Shown here piece by piece: positions 58,250 to 64,000 of a stretch of 64,000 nt of DNA; the first letter of the stretch is position 1, and every line of letters starts with the position of its first letter. This DNA is from Heliocidaris erythrogramma (taxonomy: Eukaryota; Echinodermata; Echinoidea; Camarodonta; Echinometridae). Under the pieces are notes generated by a model. The model searched no databases. It saw only the letters and a list, made by a program, of their open reading frames with translations, and was not told where the DNA came from. The translations under genes were made by a program, and so were the position numbers. Location: positions 29,205,822-29,269,821 of the forward strand of contig CM046853.1 of assembly GCA_025617745.1 (NCBI GenBank). The letters are read 5' to 3'.

Positions 58250-59532
58250 CGTGCGTGTGTGCGTATGTCTGTGTGTACATACATACACGTGTACTAACTT
58301 TAAACGTGTAGACGTGAACGTGAGTAATGAAACAACGACGTTATAACTATAAGGCGTAATTCATGAGTTTACACTTTGTGTTTCTTGAAGTAAAAAAGGC
58401 TCAAGATTTGTCCCTCCTCGAGGTTTACAGAATAAACTTTAACTCACGAAGCAATTTGAGGTTGAACGATGGCCTGTGTTATCAGGACTTTCCACAACCC
58501 CGGGCTCATCTTGTGTTTTATAAACCAACCTTATATGTATTTATCAAATAGCGCTGAATTGCTCACTCATGAGTAAATAATGAATTGTTTATCCGATAGC
58601 GCTGAATTGCCGGCGCCTTCTTTAGGGAACATACGACTGGTTAAGTAATGAATATAACTGAAGACAAAATCATAAGCCCTGTAGAAACCCCGAATTCCAC
58701 TGACAGAATTCCATAAAGATCGATGTATGGTTCATTTACTGCCGAAATACATCTGTAAAATTATTATTATTATTTACTCGCCATTTCAAAAGCATGTCAA
58801 AACTCTTCAAAAATTGCTCTGGTGTTAATGTTTCCTGTTCAGTGAGATTTTAAGCGTTGTAAAATTCAATCGTCAAATTCTGGAGTGAATAATTTTGCCC
58901 TGAGAAAATGCTTTATAGGTTCGTTATTTTTCTCTGTAAGGAACAAAGGTACAAAGAAGTGTTCAAATTGTGCATACACCTAGCTGAACATTAATATACA
59001 TGGCTAGAAAGCTATGTAAACATATCACTTTATTGTGTTAAATTGAAATTGTACTAATTTGTATATCATTTTTTTCTCAGTGTTTCTTGCAAAACATTTC
59101 AATAGTTGTTCTGTTATCTTGTTTATATGTTTTTTTTCACTCTTTGGAGTGATCTTAATTATAGCCTCCAAATATCGAAGTGTACCTGGATACCAAAGCT
59201 TTTGCATTTCACAAGAAAAGGAAGCGCATCCATAATCCAATACCCCTACATGTACACACCTGCACGTATCACGGACGGGTGCGCATCCCGGTCACGCCCT
59301 TGTGTGCAGTGATAGCCATTGTTACAATTCAATCGCAATTTTGGTACGATATCATGGGCACTTTGTTTGTTTCACGGAAATTATAACTAATTCAAAACCG
59401 TTGGTCGTAAAACATGCTATAAGTGGCTATTTCAGAAAATAAAAAAGTGAGATTTAGCCGTGTGAATAGGTCTTGGGAAATGAGAGTGCGATACTCGACC
59501 ATGATCTCTGAGGTAATATATTTGATCTGCAG
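58241..59532. other. Unannotated interval upstream of the 59.5-kb exon
   Basis: A (GT)n-rich piece occupies 58237-58280. A 62-codon frame at 58363-58551 has no decisive splice sites. If the 59533 exon is real, its upstream intron and earlier exons are here or beyond. Confidence 0.35.
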
Positions 59533-59815
59533 AAGGAGACTGCAAACAATTCCTCGAGGCTATTCAATCCATCTTGCCATCCGATAGAGGAGAGCACTGG
59601 TTTCAAGTGATCCAGTGGGAGGAATTGCTCATTCTGGCAAACTATCAGTTTCTATCAAGACTGACTACTGAGTGTAGTATCAACTCCTTCATGAGGATAA
59701 ATCTGATCACGAGTATAGTATTCTTCCTAACTAATATTGATATTGTGTTATTTTACAAATGGATGAAAAAATTCAGGAAAAGATTTGGAATGTATATCGT
59801 GTCCGGAATTGGAAG
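59533..59815 (+). CDS. Internal coding exon with a membrane segment, unknown protein
   Basis: The acceptor atatttgatctgcag and donor TTGGAAG|GTGAACG bound 283 nt with a single open frame (enters phase 1, leaves phase 2; 93 full codons). The first 55 residues are soluble-like (DCKQFLEAIQSILPSDRGEH then WFQVIQWEELLILANYQFLS). A hydrophobic run follows, INLITSIVFFLTNIDIVLFY, then a strongly basic stretch (KWMKKFRKRF) as expected on the cytosolic side of a membrane span. The first half is clearly less AT-rich than its flanks. I do not recognise the family. Neighbouring exons were not found. Confidence 0.55.
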
Positions 59816-60744
59816 GTGAACGTTTTAATATGACTAAATGTTATGGTTTGGATATTTTTGGAAAATATATTGATCGAATAATATTTTGTAATTAAATAAA
59901 AGACATGATAGAAGTGATATAACTATTTTCTTTTTGCTAAACCAAACTTCTTTTATTTAATTACAAAGATGAAATGGTAAACTACTTCAAGATATTTTAG
60001 GGATTTTCTTTCCATTAATATTATGCCGTACTTTGACAAATAGAAAATTTTTACAACTTTTCAGACCCTTAAGTAAATCTTATTATGCAAAACATGGACA
60101 GGCAATCATGAGGAAATGTTTTCTGTTGTCTTATTGTGTAAACTTCTTATGTTTTTAGGTGTTTTCCCCCCAAAATTCTGACAAAATGTAGATAACAGTT
60201 TCTTCATAAAATTTCTCCGTTACACATATGACATAACGTAATAAGAAATTGTAAAAACTGGCGAATGAGTGGGTGGGGGCATGGGGGATTCAAGCCACAC
60301 AAAATCCTCCGAGCATTTTCGGTCAACTGAGGAAAAAGTGATGCTCTTTATTATAAATTTGCCCCCAAAGTTCTGAAATTTTATCGATGATATCTCTAAT
60401 ATAAATCACTGTTACTAAATTTGTTATTATTTGTAAGCTCGTGTATATTTCTCGGTGGAATGATGCCCCATATGATTATCATGATTATATTATTTGGGGT
60501 GGTGATTTACAGCTGAATATGGGGGCGGGTACAATGGGGAGATTTTTATAGTGTTCTTTCGAACGCAGGAAATGCCAAATTTCCTGAGACTCATCATTGA
60601 CAATAGAGTTAGTAACAAACTATTGTGAAGGGCCGTGTTGAATTCAAACAACTCAAAACAAAATTGACCCTTTCCTTTTCCATTTTTAATTTTCTAAATT
60701 TGTTAGTTTCTTTTTTTTTTCCAAAAAATCTTAGATATGTTAGA
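59816..60744. other. AT-rich interval (presumed intron)
   Basis: An inverse pair occurs at about 59888-59910 and 59943-59966 (taattaaataaaag and cttttatttaattac), able to form a hairpin of about 16 bp. No exon recognised. Confidence 0.4.
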
Positions 60745-60985
60745 GGTGTTGTGGTCTAGTAGATATGTCACGGGACTGCATATCACAAGGAACGGGGTTC
60801 GATTCTCTGCCACCTTCCTCCCAGGTGAAATTCCTTGAATGCTTGAGCGTCTTTTTTATGGTCGCTCAGCTAAAGCCGGGGAAATAATGATTGCACGGCC
60901 CTCACAGAGAACAGTATGTAATACTGATGAGGCTACCCTCATGACATGTTATAATAATAATAATAGTTATTATTATTATTAATAT
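60745..60985 (+). mobile_element. tRNA-Cys-headed SINE with (TAA)n tail
   Basis: The head has AGGTG pairing with CACCT, A box TGGTCTAGTAG, an anticodon-arm text, gggactgcatatcacaagg, close to tRNA-Cys(GCA), and B box GGTTCGATTCT. The body (tcccaggtgaaattccttga) continues to an AT-rich tail with (TAA)n at about 60951-60962 and (TTA)n at 60967-60981. About 240 bp. No target duplication could be fixed. Confidence 0.65.
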
Positions 60986-62559
60986 AAACTGAAATGACAA
61001 GAACCCAGTATTGGGAGAGGTATCACCCGTAAAATTTTGAGTAAAGTTCAGCAAAGTTTTTGAAAGCAGGTATAATGAATTGACATTTATAAGCCACTTA
61101 TACATAAAATGGTTAAACAAATTTCAATCAAGGTCATCCTCATAAAATACAAAAACTGTTCTGTTCGCATACTTTGTTTCACTGTATGACTATATATCAA
61201 TACAGGTTTTAAAGATGACGCATAGGATATCGTGCTGTAAAATGATATGAAAACGAGGATATATCTTTGTTCAAAGATGAAATTGATTAATAATAAAGTC
61301 TTTTGAAAGAGGGTCGGTTGGAGGGGGGGGGGGGGGGGGGGGCTGTGTCTGACACCAGAGTTATTAGCGGTTATGCCATTAGAAAATACATGTAGAAGAC
61401 ATATTCATTTATATCATTATTCAATAACATACAATATTTGATATCCAAACTTTTATGAGGATGAATCGACTACTGAACGTGGATGTAGTTGGTTACTAAA
61501 AATGAAATTATCAACAGAAATTCACTATTTGAGGATGCGCATCTATCAACCTCCCCTTATCCCTATGACCGACGAGCCCACATTGTACAGTTTGAATGAC
61601 TCACTTGATAAGCATGATAATAGATATATTTGGATGCTTGAAATTAAGATGGAGATTAAACATTTTTATTTGAAACATATTTCATAACCCGGTGAAGCTT
61701 CAAAAATTTTGATCGGCATATAAATCCAACTTAAAATTCAGATTGTTCTTCCCGAATCTGATCTCTTGAATAATCAACCCGTATCCCTTAATTCTTATAA
61801 TCTACTAATGTTATTAAAATGGTTTAAAATAATTTCATAGTACACATTTTCTAGGTAGAAATGCCTTATTTTGGGATGATAAAGTACTTTGTGATTTTGT
61901 AATCTAAAGATCAACTTAATTCAGTCAAGGGCGTATCTTGATGCCTTATATAGCATTTCGCATTTCTACGCATTCTCTTGTGAAAACAAAGGATTGGTTT
62001 GATTCGTTTACATAACAGCATGGTAAATGAGTCATATTCATTCTTATTGCTAGAAAATTTCACTTGATGCTATTTTATATTTGTCTTCATCAGTAATATG
62101 TCATTTTTTGTTGCCCTGATTTGGAAAATATGTTTGATGGTTTGTTTCTTTGCCCAAAAATGTACGATGACATAATGCTTTTCAAAATGTATGAATGATT
62201 TCATATCATTTATAATCAATAAATAATTTGCATTTTATTGTTTCATAAGAGACACTGTACATTCGATTGTTATAATATATTACATGCAATCATTGTGTAA
62301 TCTTTGAATAAGTATACTACCCTATAATATGTTTTGTAAATATGTATATAACAATTTTGTTTCTATACTGAGCTAAAGTAGTCTTTATACTTCTTGTATG
62401 CCATTTCAAAATAACCCATATATAAATGGTTATTTTTCAACAGATTTTTGAAAATATCACCGTCTATACATTATGAATTAAGATGATAGGAATGTGCAAC
62501 AATTTCAACATTTTCGTAAAACCAATTTTGATTACGAGGATACCATATTCTTTGTATAT
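60986..62559. other. AT-rich interval with 20-base G run
   Basis: G run at 61323-61342. A 61-codon frame at 61502-61687 has no splice context that decides it. Nothing else recognised. Confidence 0.35.
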
Positions 62560-62752
62560 ACATGTATATATATATATTTATGTATGTTCTTATTTATTTT
62601 TGGTTATGAGTTTATTTTCATGATTTTGTTGGCTATTATTGTTACTTACTATTGCTATCAGGGCCTCATGGAAGACCACCAATATTGGTGATAATGAGTC
62701 ACCCTGTATAAATATCAGAAATAAATAAATAAATAAATAAATAAATAAATAT
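62560..62752 (+). mobile_element. LINE 3' end with (AAATA)n tail
   Basis: The stretch gggcctcatggaagaccacc, tggtgataatgagtcaccct and gtataaat followed by (AAATA)n at 62709-62750 is the typical 3' untranslated end of CR1-like elements in marine deuterostomes. No coding part remains. Confidence 0.55.
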
Positions 62753-64000
62753 ACTCAAAAGATTTTCTAGATGGAGATGTCTTCTCCATGAATATTCTTC
62801 GCTTCATCAACATGGATAAAGCAAAACAACTATTTCCCAGGAAATTTGCAGCTATTTCCTGACCTGTTAAACAATATTGTCAAAAAAGAAATGGTAAAGG
62901 AGAAAGGGATTAATCGACTACGAACAGTCAGTCGCCACGACAAACTTTGATTTTAATAGGTCAATCGATTCAGTAGCCCTTAGGGAAATCCTTTATAGTT
63001 AACTTTTACAATTAACTTATGAAACGGTGTATCGTTTAAACTATGCAGACCTGCAGCTAAAGCAATTTTGGAATTAAAGCTTCCAGATTTTGCAATCAAG
63101 AGGATCAAAATATTATTTGATTCTTGACAATTTATTTCAGCCTACATAATTATCTTTTCATTTGCCGCCGTATCATTATCATTGAGTAAATATTTCCGTC
63201 AACCGTGTAGGTTTGATAATAAATCCTCTATTATATGAGAAAACTCTGGTCCAAAAATGCATGTTTCATATTTTTTAAGCCAGCATGATCAGATGAACTT
63301 ATCAGAACAAATTCTCCACATTTTCGCTGGAATTCATTGAAGTGATTCGAATCTGTGGAGAGACCAATTTGCCTTGTGGGTGTGTTTGTGTGTGATTGTG
63401 TGCGCGCGCGCGCGATTGTGTGTGTGCGTTGGAGTGTGTGGAGCATAGGTGTGGAGTGAGTGAAACGGGGTGACGAGATATAGCTAGGTGGTTGTGGTCA
63501 GCGATCATTCCAGATAGTTGCAGTCAAACACCTTCAGTTGAGTTTAAAAAATCATGAAAGATCTCGACGGGATATGATAATAATGTACACGTCACTGACG
63601 GTTTCCATTGATATGGAACTGATATGGAATGAAGTGAGAAGATTTCCATTAAAGATTTAAAGTTCTCTTACAATGTTTTTTTTTAATTACCAAGGGTCGC
63701 TTTCATCTTTAACCTCCTATAAGACTCTAGAAAAACACTATAATAAGAAGCTAGCTAGTCCCTAGCTGCCCGGCCGGCTAGCGCTAGCGCTACGTACATC
63801 GGCAGTCGCTAGACCAGTCGTTTCGATTTAGTGTGCATCTAGTCTATTATGTTCGTGTTAGATCTATCTTTAGATCTATAGGTCTACTCCGGTGTCAGTA
63901 ATATATTAAACACATTTTATCTCACCTAACAATGCCATTCCATCTCTCCATATTGATCAAAGAGACTCAGTGTTGTTAATTCACAATTTCCAAGTTGTGT
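62753..64000. other. Unannotated right end
   Basis: Contains a (GT)/(CG) microsatellite at 63380-63440 and a patch rich in CTAG and AGCGCT words at 63745-63900. A donor-like ttag|gtgagat on the minus strand at about 63925 and an open stretch to the window edge hint at an exon but are not decisive. Confidence 0.35.

Noticed and set aside
63925..64000. Minus-strand exon at the window edge ending in a GTGAGAT donor
   Set aside because: Only about 25 codons are visible; the apparent frame ends in TAG at the donor itself, and the context is cut off.

Overview
This is a stretch of animal nuclear DNA. It is AT-rich, holds no prokaryotic-style gene packing, and is dominated by transposable elements, foldback repeats and microsatellites. 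The repeat repertoire points to a marine deuterostome, most probably an echinoderm such as a sea urchin. That repertoire includes short foldback elements ending GGGGTGTTTCATAAAGCTG, tRNA-headed SINEs with (TTA)n tails, CAGTGGCGTAGC-type elements, a Penelope-like retroelement with a GIY-YIG domain, and an RNase H-bearing LINE. The organism call is inference from repeat style; no diagnostic host gene is complete here.

Layout. 1-10.7 kb: mostly unique AT-rich DNA with several non-autonomous DNA elements (TA-flanked palindrome at 3.8 kb, TTAA-flanked element at 5.5-6.1 kb, 0.8 kb TIR element at 6.3-7.1 kb, long-TIR element with a 9-bp target duplication at 7.67-8.26 kb). 10.9-11.5 kb: three copies of a tRNA-Thr(UGU)-like unit with terminal inverted repeats, two of them fused head-to-head into a palindrome. 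12.5-20.1 kb: degenerate tandem repeats, a first coding exon encoding a signal-peptide-like segment (15.8 kb, minus) and a tandem segmental duplication (18.1-20.1 kb). 22.1-26.0 kb: two mirror-image copies of a TA-flanked foldback family, one interrupted by a 5'-truncated LINE. 26.8-32 kb: a GGGTGCAAA foldback, an SRP (7SL) RNA-like retroposon, a candidate start exon at 29.1 kb and a perfect 31-bp hairpin. 36.5-37.9 kb: a 1.4 kb near-complete palindrome with a nested SINE piece. 41.2-44.4 kb: a foldback element carrying a 190-bp (TAT)n tract, then the 3' end of an RNase H-type LINE. 46.6 kb: a well-formed coding exon (minus). 46.8-49.0 kb: two long (CTA)n tracts. 53.6-54.7 kb: a roughly 110-bp satellite array that changes orientation and is interrupted by a tRNA SINE with a 7-bp target duplication. 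54.8-58.2 kb: tRNA-Arg(UCU)-headed SINE copies bracketing a decayed Penelope-like element, which itself contains a 647-bp TTAA-targeted element. 59.5 kb: a 283-nt coding exon (plus) with a membrane segment. The rest is AT-rich DNA without recognisable features.

Host genes are seen only as isolated exons with splice sites: 15768-15828 (-), 29094-29155 (+), 46580-46687 (-) and 59533-59815 (+), plus weaker candidates. None could be named. The autonomous elements (Penelope-like, two RT/RNase H LINE types) are all broken, so nothing here looks capable of self-mobilisation; the non-autonomous elements are the youngest-looking layer. Exact edges are given only where target duplications or inverted ends could be read; other limits are approximate.
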